From Thalassiosira profunda (lineage: Eukaryota; Bacillariophyta; Thalassiosirophyceae; Thalassiosirales; Thalassiosiraceae): a stretch of 31,714 bases of DNA. The position numbers were made by a program, and so were the translations under genes. The stretch spans positions 1 through 31,714 of the forward strand of contig JALLAP010000081.1 in NCBI GenBank assembly GCA_036939355.1, written 5' to 3'. This document shows positions 19,812 through 29,011 of the stretch, piece after piece. The notes beneath the pieces are model-generated. The model saw only the letters and a program-made list of their open reading frames with translations, did not search any database and was not told where the DNA came from. Position 1 is the stretch's first letter. Every line of letters starts with the position of its first letter.

Positions 19812-20828
19812 CTACTCGATCCTGAAAAATCTCCGCGCGTTGGCAGTCGTCGTCTCGCACACCGTCTCGAAGGGAACGCCCACAGTCTCGGCCAGACGCC
19901 GCGCGACGTCGACGCAATCCGCCGGCTCGCTCGAACGCCTCCCTTTCTTGAACCCCATGAAGGGCGCGTCGGTCTCCACCAGGATCCTCTCGAGGGGAAG
20001 GGAGGGCAGAAGTTCGCGCAGCGGCGCCCCCCGCTCCTTCTTGCAGATGGTGCCTGTAAATCCAACGTAGTATCCCCGTCGGACGTATTCCAGCGCCTCT
20101 TCCTTTTCTCCCGTGAAGCAGTGGACCACAATGGGCGGCAGCTCGTCGCCCTTCCACTCGTCCAGCACTCTGATTAGGTCTTGATGGGCCTCCCGCTCGT
20201 GCAGAAAGAGCGGCTTGTCCAGCTCCACCGCCAGTTTTACCTGCTCCCGAAACGCACGAAGTTGATCCTCGCGGGAGGAGAAGTTTCGATTGAAATCCAA
20301 CCCGCACTCTCCCACCGCCACTGCAAATGGATGTTGCAGCATTTCCCTCATCGCGTCTGATGTGTTCTCCGTCCACGTCTTGGCATCGTGCGGATGAATG
20401 CCCACGGTGGCATACAAATTTGACGTCCCAACCTCGTCCAACCACACTTGTGCCAACTTTAGGCTCTCTTGGGAGGTATCGAGGGAGGTGCCCGTGAGGA
20501 GCATGGTGGCGACGCCGGCGTCGACGGCCCTCTGGACGACCTCCCGCCAGTGCGCGCGGAAGGCGCGGTGGGTGAGGTTGATGCCTATGTCTATAACCTT
20601 CACAGCATTTGCAGCGGCGGGTTGATGATCTTCATTGCGGGACGTTGCCATTCTTGCAGAAGAGGTACCGGCCTCCGCGGATTGCAAAGGAGTGCTTGAT
20701 GGGTGACGTGATGTCACGGACTTGAGATGTGGATGCGGAGTTGCGACGAAGCCCACCGTTCTAGAAATCGCACGAACGAGTGGCAAGGCGGCCAAACCAA
20801 TGCGGCGGCACCGTGGGAGCGCCCGCAT
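19812..20828 (-). CDS. TATDN1: TatD-family metal-dependent deoxyribonuclease
   Basis: The 338-residue protein is a TIM-barrel metal-dependent hydrolase of the TatD family, known as 3'-5' exonuclease/DNase. Family motifs run in order: DIGINLTH (80-87), GIHPHDA (143-149), GECGLDFNRNFS (173-184), the His210-Glu pair, HCFTGE (236-241), FTGTICKKERG (257-267) and ETDAPF (285-290). The first strand lacks the HxH found in YcfH-type members, as in E. coli TatD and animal TATDN1. The first 60-70 residues precede the domain, are Arg-rich with few acidic residues, and could be a mitochondrial presequence; an internal ATG at 20651 (residue 60) is an alternative start. It is divergent from the GT14 gene. 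Confidence 0.93.
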   Translation of the reverse strand: MRALPRCRRIGLAALPLVRAISRTVGFVATPHPHLKSVTSRHPSSTPLQSAEAGTSSARMATSRNEDHQPAAANAVKVIDIGINLTHRAFRAHWREVVQRAVDAGVATMLLTGTSLDTSQESLKLAQVWLDEVGTSNLYATVGIHPHDAKTWTENTSDAMREMLQHPFAVAVGECGLDFNRNFSSREDQLRAFREQVKLAVELDKPLFLHEREAHQDLIRVLDEWKGDELPPIVVHCFTGEKEEALEYVRRGYYVGFTGTICKKERGAPLRELLPSLPLERILVETDAPFMGFKKGRRSSEPADCVDVARRLAETVGVPFETVCETTTANARRFFRIE

Positions 20829-21093
20829 GCGATGAGGCGGGGGTAGGAGAGCTCCGCGGGGTTGATGTTTCCGCGAGGACTGCTTTCTGCTTCTTTGCTG
20901 CTGCTGGCTGCTGGCAATTCCTACGTACTTTCCTGCCTCGAATTTGATACTAATGCCTTCGTAGATCTTCGTAGATTTCTACACAGTTAGCTACCCCAGA
21001 CCTACTTACAGAGCTGGCCTCCTCCTCACTTCGTCTTCGTTCGTCCGTTGCCGCGTTGCCGCGGCCCGCCGGCCCCCCCTCTGCTGAGAGACG
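20829..21093. other. Divergent promoter region between TatD and GT14 genes
   Basis: These 265 bp separate two divergent starts. A short AT-richer core lies around 20918-20985, including two close copies of a GTAGATTTCTAC/GTAGATCTTCG-like motif. No clear TATA box and no coding sequence were seen. Confidence 0.5.
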
Positions 21094-22563
21094 ATGAGGG
21101 GCCGCTTCTCGCCCTCCTCCCTCCGCGCTGCGGTCCTCGCCTTGCTCTGTCTCGCGCTCCTGGTCGTCGGCGTGAGCGGCAGCGATCAAGATGACGAGCA
21201 CGAGATGTGGTCCACTTGCAACTGCCCCGCCAGCGACCCCAGCTTTGATCCGCGGCAGGAGCGCCCGCCCGCGGCCCGGATGGCCTACCTCATCGCGGCG
21301 CACAACCGCCGCACCATCGACGATGCCGCCTATTTGCTCAAGGCGTTGATGGAAACGTCGTATCCGGGCGACACGTCCGTCGTAGTGATCCACATCGACA
21401 AGCGGGCGGGCATCGCCTCCCGGGACACTGACACAGCCGATGCAAACAACAAAAACCAATTCCTCTACCACGATTCGGCGCTGAGGAAATACGTGGACGC
21501 CTGCCGCGCCGCCCCGGCCTGCACGCGCAACGGAAAGAACGTCCGGGGCAGCAGCAACCCAATGTTGCTGGAGGTGCACTCTCACTGGGCCCCGGAGTGG
21601 AGCAAGTGGAGCATGAACGATCCGACATTGTGGGCAATGGAATACCTCTCCCACCACACCCAATTGCACGGGGCAAATTCGTGGGACGTCTTCGTCAACC
21701 TCAGTGGAGATACGTTGCCCGTCGTGACGGCGTCTCGCATCGCCCAGCTGTTTGAACCGAAGGCGGGGCCGCTGGGGAATACCAACTTTGTCACCTCCGC
21801 GTCCTGCGCGACGGGGTTGGTGCCAACGTCCATCTTCGACTTTCCTGAGCACACGATGAAGCGGGCGCATTACTTCCAGCACAGCATCCCGAAGAAACTG
21901 AGCTACGTCGACGCCGCGTCGGGAAAGTGGACGAAGGACGTCGAAACCCCAATCTACTTTGGCAGCCAGTGGATGGCCCTGACGCGGGACTTTGTCGAGT
22001 TCGTGCTGCGGAGCATGGACCACCCGAACGGGCTGGGGAACGTGCTGAAGGAAACGCTGGTCGAGACGGAGGTCCTCATGACGGACGAGACGTTCTTCGC
22101 GACGATGCTTATGAACTCCCCATTCAAAGACACAATACCGCAACTGAACGACGACGGCGCCCTGGAAAAGTACCCCACAATGTACTACCTGCGCTACGAG
22201 CGGATGGACGAGAACATTCCCAATGCATGGGGGGAGTACACCTCGTCAGACCCGCTGTACGACATCCCGCCCAAGTTCGCCGAGGCGACGGACGGGGAGG
22301 GACCGGCGAAGCCGTGGGGTCCGTACTTCCTGGGCACGTACGATTTGGGCGCGATAAGGGACAGCGGGGCGCTGTTCGTGCGCAAAGTGAGCGGGACGGT
22401 GGATCGAAATCTGGTGCGGCTGCTGCCGGTCAGGTTGAGCGATGAGGACGAGGGCAAGTTGGAGTGGGATCTTTTGCCAGATATTAGATGGCCAAAGCTG
22501 GGGGTGGACATTCACGATCCGTTTGTCTGGAAGTCTGACACGGAGGATGAGGAAGAAGAGTAA
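21094..22563 (+). CDS. GT14 family glycosyltransferase (Core-2/I-branching or xylosyltransferase-like)
   Basis: This intronless 489-residue protein has an N-terminal hydrophobic segment (about residues 11-28), either a signal peptide or a type II membrane anchor, as expected for Golgi enzymes. The GT14 domain starts at about residue 64 with AYLIAAHN, followed by VVVIHIDKR (96-104), a basic/Ser-rich strand and VHSHWAPEWSKWSM (161-174), the position of the conserved H..W...S segment. Then comes WDVFVNLSGDTLPV (197-210), matching the family W[DE]..[IV]NLSG.D.P. The C-terminus ends in an acidic run (DTEDEEEE). Family enzymes transfer GlcNAc or xylose from UDP-sugars to glycoproteins or proteoglycans; the sugar used here cannot be read from the sequence. 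Confidence 0.88.
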   Translation: MRGRFSPSSLRAAVLALLCLALLVVGVSGSDQDDEHEMWSTCNCPASDPSFDPRQERPPAARMAYLIAAHNRRTIDDAAYLLKALMETSYPGDTSVVVIHIDKRAGIASRDTDTADANNKNQFLYHDSALRKYVDACRAAPACTRNGKNVRGSSNPMLLEVHSHWAPEWSKWSMNDPTLWAMEYLSHHTQLHGANSWDVFVNLSGDTLPVVTASRIAQLFEPKAGPLGNTNFVTSASCATGLVPTSIFDFPEHTMKRAHYFQHSIPKKLSYVDAASGKWTKDVETPIYFGSQWMALTRDFVEFVLRSMDHPNGLGNVLKETLVETEVLMTDETFFATMLMNSPFKDTIPQLNDDGALEKYPTMYYLRYERMDENIPNAWGEYTSSDPLYDIPPKFAEATDGEGPAKPWGPYFLGTYDLGAIRDSGALFVRKVSGTVDRNLVRLLPVRLSDEDEGKLEWDLLPDIRWPKLGVDIHDPFVWKSDTEDEEEE

Positions 22564-22941
22564 ACGCACAGCGTTACTGGTTTGCAATTGCCAACTGAAA
22601 TGCAGTGGACTTCGCTGTGGCTGCAGGGGGCTCAGCTGCAGCCGGTGGGATGTTCAGTTCAATCACTGCTCCACACGTTATTCAGCGACAGCCTGTTCAA
22701 ATGCCGACAAAGCTACCTCGCTCCACGTCCTGCACAAATGGCTCCTTACGCAAGACGCCGGAGTCCTCTTGCCGCCTTCGCGCTGCGTCTATCTTTGCTT
22801 CGGCCTGGCGTTCGCGTTGCGTTGAGAGGTAAAGTTGTGTCATTCACGTCTTCTGATGTCTCGTCGGAGTGCAAGGCTTTAGGCTTCTCATCGTGCAAAT
22901 GAGAAGACTAAAGGGCACGGGAATAACAGACTGACGCTTTG
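22564..22941. other. Intergenic region: GT14 3' flank and STEAP-like 5' flank
   Basis: These 378 bp run from the GT14 stop to the proposed first ATG of the metalloreductase gene. Apart from the hairpin at 22877-22913, I see no gene, tRNA or other repeat. Confidence 0.5.
22877..22913 (+). promoter_or_regulatory. 15-bp stem hairpin 28 nt upstream of the STEAP-like start
   Basis: Left arm CTTTAGGCTTCTCAT (22877-22891), loop CGTGCAA, right arm ATGAGAAGACTAAAG (22899-22913). Fourteen of 15 positions pair, with one internal G/A mismatch. If transcription starts upstream, the hairpin lies in the 5' UTR, where such a stem could slow scanning. Alternatively it belongs to the GT14 3' UTR. The loop does not fit the iron-responsive element consensus. 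Confidence 0.6.
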
Positions 22942-24480
22942 ATGGCATCTTCTGAGAGCGCTGCAGAGGTAAGTAGGTATGAGTGTGTGCGCGCACAAAA
23001 CAACTCGAACAAACTCGCAATAAACTCATTACTAAGTGCATCAGCGAAATGATGAAACCGCTACTTACGAAGACCAACGTCGTCATTGTGGGCACTGGGG
23101 ACATGTCCCGAGGCCTCACGAACATGTACCATTGCTTCGGCGACAAACAGGAGTTCGACCTCGTTGTCACAGAACCTCTCCCCGATGTGAAAGTGGAGGA
23201 ATCCGTCTTCACCGACAAGGATGTCGACGTCGAGACCCTGCGGGACGCGCTCCTCTTCGCCGACATGGTCATCCTCGCTATTCCGGGCAAACACATCCAG
23301 CGCTTCCTCGAAAGCCAAAAGGATGTCCTCTGCGACGGAACCACAGTCCTCGTGGACATCAGCAACAGCTACGTTGCTGGAGACGACATCGAAAAGTCAC
23401 TTTATCGCCTCCACCTCCACAATGTTGTGCCGTGGTGCCGAGCGTTCAACGATAACGGAGGAGTGAACCTCATGACGCAGCATCCGTCCACCAAGGCCAA
23501 GCTAGTCACTGAGATCTGCGGCAAGGACAAGGGTGCCGTCGAGAAGGTCAAGAGGTTTGCGCAAGAGGGCCTCGGCTTTTCTGTCAAGACCGTGCCCCAC
23601 GATCGTATCAAGGACATCCAATCTGCCCAGCAATCTCTCGGGAAGGAGTGGATCGACTCGGCTATCATCCTGGTGGCGATCTTCGTTCTTTTTGAGCTGT
23701 ACGCTATCCTTCGCTACAACCATTACAAGGGATATGCTTGGTATCATTTGCCAATCCAAGTCACCAACAAGGTACGTCGGCCTCGGTATTGCAACAAGTC
23801 GTTGCGCTACGTGACTTATCACACAATTGTTGCTTCAACTCATAGGCGATCTGCTCGGCGGCCATCTACGGTTTCAGCCTCTCGATGGTCCCCGGGATCT
23901 TCGTCAAACTGGGCGACCTGGCCAGAGACGGCCGGGCCACGCGCAAGATTCCCTCGTGGCTGCTCCACTGGCTGAAGCTGCGAAAGCACCTCGGGCTGCT
24001 CTCGCTCTACTTCCTGGCCGTGCACGTCGTCATGTCTCTTCTCATCTTCAACGAGCACTATTACGGGAAGTTCTACGAATCTCGGGCAAGATGAATTGGA
24101 AGGGAGAGGCCAGCATGGCGTTCGGCATCTTCGGCTTCTCTTTCTACTGCCTCGTCGGATTCGCATCGTTGCCAAGTGTTGGGGCTGCCATGACCAAAGC
24201 GCAGTGGGGCCTAATGATGGGACCGCTCGTCTGGATTGCCCTGGCGTTTGGCACGACGCATGTTTTAATCATGGGAGTCCAGGGCTGGACGACGCAGGAG
24301 AAATGGCCCGGAGGAATGCCTCCAATCACTCTCATGTCCACACTGGCCCCCATGGCCGCCCTCTTCCTCAAGCTTTCGCTGTTTGTTCTATCCACGGGCA
24401 AGCTCGTCCACAAGAAGATCTATCCAGCGCAAGAAAAACAGATCGCTCCGGTTCTGGACGCGGGACAGTGCCCCGCGTGA
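22942..24480 (+). CDS. STEAP-like metalloreductase with one-base frameshift in exon 3
   Basis: Proposed exons are 22942-22968 (MASSESAAE, donor GTAAGT), 23037-23771 (donor GTACGT) and 23846-24480, both introns phase 0. If the first exon is wrong, translation could start at ATG 23049. Residues about 22-200 form an F420/NADP oxidoreductase-like Rossmann domain with VGTGDMSRGL. A membrane segment follows (about 229-248), then a ferric-reductase-like haem domain with candidate haem ligands H314 (AVHVV) and H393 (TTHVL), plus the family motif NWKGE and SLPSV. STEAP proteins reduce Fe3+ and Cu2+ across membranes using NADPH. In exon 3 the frame ending KFYES stops at TGA 24092-24094, while the homology continues one frame over from SGKMNWKGE. 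The break is at about 24072-24091. One missing base would restore a 465-residue protein, close to animal STEAPs (about 460-490). It is either a sequencing error or a real mutation. Confidence 0.85.
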
Positions 24481-24659
24481 TGTGTAGTGCTGCATTGGCT
24501 GGGAGGTGATGCAGATGTTTTGCGAGACGTTGGCAGATTGAGGAAGTCGAGGCGATAGGAGCTGCATGTTGGAGGATGCTTGGTGTGGCATTGTAGGTAG
24601 AGTCACTCACAGCCATTAACGCTGCCAGCTTTCTTATTCGATACCACAGTGTCGTCACG

Positions 24660-26820
24660 CTAGGCTTTGGTGTATGAATTTGCCTTGTGCTTGGGCTCGA
24701 AGCGAAAGCCTTCCGGCACCGGTCCCAGGAGCATTTCCGACAACTTGATCCAGTCGGCACAGTTCGTCGAGAGCATTATTGTTTCCAGGTCGCTTCGTCC
24801 GCACTGACCAAAGGTGCAAACTCGCATTGAGTTGTCGCACATCAAATGACAATCCATGCAACAAGTGACAACTCACCATATTGGTTGGCGGACGCTGATT
24901 CATTTGCTGCGGTAGAACCTCAATAATCCCTACCGGGACATACCTGTGAAGGAAGCTCAGCCACTCCAGTAAGAAGCGACGAGTGTGATTCACGCCCTGC
25001 TGGTCGCTTCCCCAGTGCTCCAGCCCAAACCTCACAAAGTCTTTGAGCATGTCTAGCCGCTCGCTTGCAGAGATATCCCAGTGGCGCCGTTCCTTGATTT
25101 CGGTAGGGAGCCACGGCTTGATCAGGGCTCCCCTGCCAAGCATCGCCGTGGGAAGCAGATTGTTCGTATTGCCATCCGCATCCGCGGCGTCCACGTTTCT
25201 GAGTATCTTCTCCTCGTAGTCCGTGAAGGAAAAGATATCACCATTGCCAATGAGGGATATTTGGGAACGGTCCATCGATTGGCTCCGGCTAACCTTGGCG
25301 ATGTATTCCCAATCTGCCAAGCGGGAGTAGCGCTGCAACCGACTTCGCCCGTGGATCATAAACGCACTGATTCCATCGATGCCCCAGCTCTGAATGCGCG
25401 GTATTAGTTCGTGGGCAATGGGCTTGTCCTCGCTCCACCCCGTCCGCATCTTGATCGTCACCGGGCAGGGCAACACGTTCAACATCCCCTCTACGCTTCC
25501 CCGCAGCTTTTTGTCGCGCAGCATCAGGGCCGAACCCGCGCCCTTGTTGCAAACCAAGTCGATAGGACAGCCCAGATTCATGTCCAGGAAGTCGATGCAC
25601 ATCGACTCTTCGGCGGCCAGCACCTCCGCCACGCGGGTGTACTGATCGGCGTGCCCCGCGGCGATTTGCACGCCAAAGACGTCCTCGCACGGATGGCGCT
25701 TCAGCAGGGCCCACTCCGACTGCTTGCCGGAGAGCAGCTGGTCGGCGAGGGCCATCTCTCCGCACGTGATGTCGGCTCCGTAATGCTTCATAATGCGCCG
25801 AAAGGGCAGGTTTCCGACAGTGGTGAGCGGGGCAATGTAAACTTTATCCCGGAAGTCGATGAGCTTGCGCTCTCTCAGAGGCAGGACCGGGGTCGTCGCG
25901 TCCGAGACAACAGGAGGCTGTTTCTGCGCGCCCTCTTTCTTCATCTCAAAATGGCGCTTGCAAACGAAAGGATACTTGTTCTTCCGCAGCAGGGTCTGTG
26001 TGTTTCTGGAGAGAACGTTCATGACCTCGTTGTGATTGTCGAGGGTTGTCCCGGGCTGTGGCTGTGGGGGCGTCTCCCCTTCAACTTTGGTATCCTCTGG
26101 CGCCGGTGTGGGATCCTCAGTCGGCAGTCCAACCGTCGCGTTCCCATCTGCATCGACGGTCCGACACAGGTTCTGGCCCGTGCTCATGTTCACGTGGCAC
26201 GCTCCTAGGCGGCACATGATGCCAAAATCGCAGTAGCTGCAAAGTCAAGACATTAGACACATGATGTGCACATAATCACCATCGGCTGCATTACAAAATC
26301 TCACCCCTTCAATTTCCACAACGGACACTCTCCCCGCAGCCACTCCGCCCCGCCCTCTCCCTCGGTCAAATCCGNACCCCTTCAATTTCCACAACGGACA
26401 CTCTCCCCGCAGCCACTCCGCCCCGCCCTCTCCCTCGGTCAAATCCGCCGGCCGGTCGGCCAGCATCGCCTTCACGTCGTGATTGTATCGGCATCCCCTC
26501 TCCGTATCTTGAAACGGGCAGGGTAACCCTCTCACCGCCGCCAGGCAGGCCTTCTCGGCAAAGGCAATCTTGGCGTCGCGGGGTCGCTTCTTGTTCTGCC
26601 CGCGCCGGTGCTTGGACCGTTTGCTCTGGCCGTTGCTGTCGGACGGCGGTGGTGCATCGCGGGGAGGGGCGAGGCAGGCGGGGCGCTCGGCGAGGACGAA
26701 CTGGGACTTGACTTTGACGGCGTAAATGCCGTCGACGCCGTCGCCCTTGGTGCTGCCGCTGGGGCCACCGCCGCCCGCCCCGCCGGTGGCAGGTGTGGGG
26801 GCGCCATTGCCGCCGCTCAT
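24660..26820 (-). CDS. DUS3: tRNA-dihydrouridine synthase Dus3 (three exons, exon 1 damaged by an assembly duplication)
   Basis: Exons are 26820-26305, 26236-24877 and 24803-24660, with introns of 68 and 73 nt (GTGAGA..CAG and GTGAGT..CAG). Removing the 73-bp artefact at 26303-26447 leaves 1947 nt, exactly 649 codons, which supports the model. The N-terminus has a basic segment and two CCCH-type fingers ([14 protein letters not shown], and a second split by intron 1 ending C-x5-C-x4-CH). This is the Dus3 layout. The FMN-binding TIM barrel begins near residue 282 ([14 protein letters not shown]). The catalytic Cys is about residue 371 in NLGCPIDLV, followed by [13 protein letters not shown] and [10 protein letters not shown]. 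The C-terminus has the family block [20 protein letters not shown] and KHKANSY. The enzyme reduces uridine 47 in tRNA variable loops, by family knowledge. Confidence 0.95.
26303..26447. repeat. Perfect 72-bp direct repeat around a single N (assembly artefact)
   Basis: 26303-26374 and 26376-26447 are identical over 72 bases and separated only by the N at 26375. Unmerged overlapping contig ends joined with a token gap give exactly this pattern. The extra 73 bp shift the reading frame of Dus3 exon 1 and create an apparent frameshift that is probably not in the organism. Confidence 0.95.
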
Positions 26821-27194
26821 CGCTCAGGTTGGCGGAGGGTTCCGAGGTGACTGCAGGCAACAGGCAACAGAATGATTGGAGGGGAATCGATCCCAACTAA
26901 CGAAGACAGTAAAATGCACGTGGTTTCTCTGGCTTCGAGAGTCCCATTTCCCACAAATCCGGCGCGGATCTGACGCCACCCAACGCGGCGACCGACCCAT
27001 CCAAAGGCGCCAACACCCTCTGTCATCAGATCATCGCCCCTGGAAGAGCAGGTTGGGTGGTATTTGTGAGCCGAGGGGCCCTCCTGCTCAGTTGCAATTG
27101 CAAATAGACACAAGATACCGTACTCGCCAAGCTTTGCAAGTGACGGCTGAGGACGATTTGCAATGCCCAGACAGCCCCAAAACATTCTGCCGCA
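26821..27194. other. Divergent promoter region between Dus3 and RBMX2 genes
   Basis: These 374 bp lie between two starts facing away from each other. No coding sequence, repeat or recognised regulatory motif stands out. Confidence 0.5.
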
Positions 27195-27890
27195 ATGAAC
27201 GTTATCGCCGAAATCCAGCGGATCAACGACCTCGAGCTCGAGAAGGGCCTCACGCACACGTCCGGGAGCTGGCACGCCAAATACAAGGATTCCGCGTGGG
27301 TGTACTGCGGCAACCTTCCCCTCAACCTCACCGAGGGCGACGTATTGTGCATTCTCTCCCAGTACGGGGAGATCGAGGACATCAACCTCGTGCGCGACGG
27401 CGATTCGGGGAAGAGCCGGGGGTTTGCGTTTGTCAAGTACGAGGACGCGAGGAGCTGCGTGCTGGCGGTGGATAACCTGACGGGGAGCCAGGTGCTGGGG
27501 CGGACGCTGCGGGTTGATCATGTAGAAAAGTACCGTCTGCCAAAAGAATTGCAGGAGAAGGAGGATGGCAAACTTGAAGCTGGAGGAGGGGATGGCGACG
27601 GGGAGGGGAACGGATCTTCGAGTGGAGTGGCGGAGGCCGGACACGCATACAAGGATCAGGAATTGGCGAGCTCCTTCAACATTCAGTCGGGACAGGATCT
27701 GTTCGCTGCGCCAAAGGATGAGAGCAAGGAGCCAGAGGCATTGACTGGAGACGATACTGCACATGAAAAAGAGGAAAGGAAGCGAAGGAAGGAGTTGAGA
27801 GCGCAGAAACGGAGGGAGAAGGAGGAGCACAAACGGCGGAAGGAGGAGAAGAAAAAGAGGAAGCACGATAAGCACAAGTCGTCAAGATAA
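27195..27890 (+). CDS. RBMX2: RBMX2/Ist3 (Snu17) RNA-binding protein of the RES splicing complex
   Basis: This intronless 231-residue protein opens with the family N-terminus MNVIAEIQRINDLELEKG and the W..KYKDSAWVY(C/V)G block (26-39). Its single RRM (about 35-112) has RNP2 VYCGNL and RNP1 RGFAFVKY, ending in LRVDHVEKYRLPKE. The C-terminal half is disordered, with a Gly/Ser stretch and a long Lys/Arg/Glu-rich tail ending in KHKSSR, likely a nuclear-localisation and coiled segment. In yeast and humans this protein nucleates the RES (retention and splicing) complex with Bud13 and Pml1 on activated spliceosomes. It shares its upstream region with Dus3 and converges on NHP2 (129 bp between stops). 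Confidence 0.95.
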   Translation: MNVIAEIQRINDLELEKGLTHTSGSWHAKYKDSAWVYCGNLPLNLTEGDVLCILSQYGEIEDINLVRDGDSGKSRGFAFVKYEDARSCVLAVDNLTGSQVLGRTLRVDHVEKYRLPKELQEKEDGKLEAGGGDGDGEGNGSSSGVAEAGHAYKDQELASSFNIQSGQDLFAAPKDESKEPEALTGDDTAHEKEERKRRKELRAQKRREKEEHKRRKEEKKKRKHDKHKSSR

Positions 27891-28019
27891 TATGAATTAC
27901 CTTCTTATTAAAACGCTGCATTGACGCCTCGGGTTTTGCAGCCCCTCTAGTTTACACGTTGCCATTTCCCCCTCCCCCACGCAATGTCCTTAGGGTTAGG
28001 GCCCCAAATATCACGCCAG

Positions 28020-28618
28020 TTAGTTCTTCCGGCTGTTCGGATCGTACTCTTTCGCCTCCCCCACCAGCGCGTCGAAAATGTCCTTCCCCTCGATCTCCTT
28101 CCCGTCGCTCTTCTTCTCCTTCACCAACACGCAGCTCGTGGGCCGCTTCATGCAGGCCGCCGCGCCCAAATCCCGCTTGGACGGGACGAAGAGGTAGGGC
28201 ACGTTGTGCTCCTCCAGCAGCACGGGCAGGTGGCTCATGACATCAATGGGGAAGACGTCGCCGGCGAGGATGGCCAGGCCCTTGTCCCCCTTCCGCAGCC
28301 CCTTGACCAGCTCCTTCACGCCCCGGCGGAGGGACTTCGATTGAGACGCCTGGTGATGTGGTGAGATAATTGATGTGTATGAATATTGCAAGCCATCTTT
28401 CGTATCCATCGCGTCGAGCTCACCTTGCGGACCAATTTGTGCGCCTTTTTCGTGGACTTCTTGGATGCCAGCGGAGACGCGAGGATGTTGATGGCGAGGC
28501 AGCGCTCCTCGTAGGTGGGTGCATCGGCGGCCTCGCTTGATGTCTCCTTGTCGGTTGATTTTCGATCCTTCTTCGAGGTCTTTTGTTTCTTTTTCTTGGG
28601 CTCTTCCGCATCGGACAT
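28020..28618 (-). CDS. NHP2: NHP2, L7Ae-family protein of H/ACA snoRNPs (two exons)
   Basis: Exons are 28618-28424 and 28349-28020, with a 74-nt phase-0 intron (GTGAGC..CAG), giving 174 aa. The N-terminus (MSDAEEPKKKKQKTSKKDRK) is a Lys-rich nuclear or nucleolar signal. The L7Ae/NHP2 fold begins near residue 36 (YEERCLAINILASPLASKK) and includes RRGVKELVKGLRKGDKGL, the LAGDVFPIDVMSHLP block, YLFVPSKRDLG and RPTSCVLV. NHP2 binds the guide RNA with Cbf5, Nop10 and Gar1 for pseudouridylation of rRNA and snRNA; the NHP2-type AGDVFPID block argues against L7a or 15.5K. The last residues are charged. Confidence 0.95.
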
Positions 28619-29011
28619 GGTGAGAGTATGTTGTTGGCAAGGGGAGAGGATGGGCGGGTATATTGCAAGAGCCTAGAGGGGATGGGGCCGGCTGGCTACG
28701 GGGATGTGGGGCGGGGCGGGCGAGGGCGTTGTCTGGCGTTTGGGTTTTGTGTTTTGTGTGGTTGGAGTTCCCGTGATCGGATAGGGGTGCCGTTCGGCTC
28801 TCACATCTCACACTCATCTTCCTTTCACCTTCTTTGACATGAGGCCACCTGCCTCGCGTCCCGGCGGTGTCGCGGAAATGTCCGGCGTTGTTCCTCGGAG
28901 AGCAGCCATCACCAACATTAGCCACCAGTAGTAGCCTCACTCATCTCACTCTTCACATATTCATATGGGCAGCGGTGGCATGCTAGCGCTGCGCTCGATC
29001 GATGGGCGAGG
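28619..29011. other. Intergenic region upstream of NHP2
   Basis: These 393 bp hold G-rich and T/G-rich tracts (about 28675-28760) and CT-rich patches near 28800-28835. No gene, tRNA or clear repeat was seen. They would act as a divergent promoter if the plus-strand ORF at 29012 is real. Confidence 0.4.

Noticed and set aside
19522..20445. 308-residue N-terminal extension of the second TIG protein
   Set aside because: It overlaps the TatD gene in another frame, has biased Arg/Gly/Ala composition and no domain, while ATG 19521 starts a good signal peptide.
20950..22143. 397-residue minus-strand open frame
   Set aside because: It is antisense to the well-supported GT14 gene and has shadow-like His/Arg/Val composition.
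22877..22913. Iron-responsive element upstream of the metalloreductase
   Set aside because: The loop is CGTGCAA with no CAGUGN and no bulged C five pairs below; kept only as an uncharacterised hairpin.
27990..28001. Two telomere-like TTAGGG units
   Set aside because: Only two units inside a gene-dense region; too short to call an interstitial telomere.
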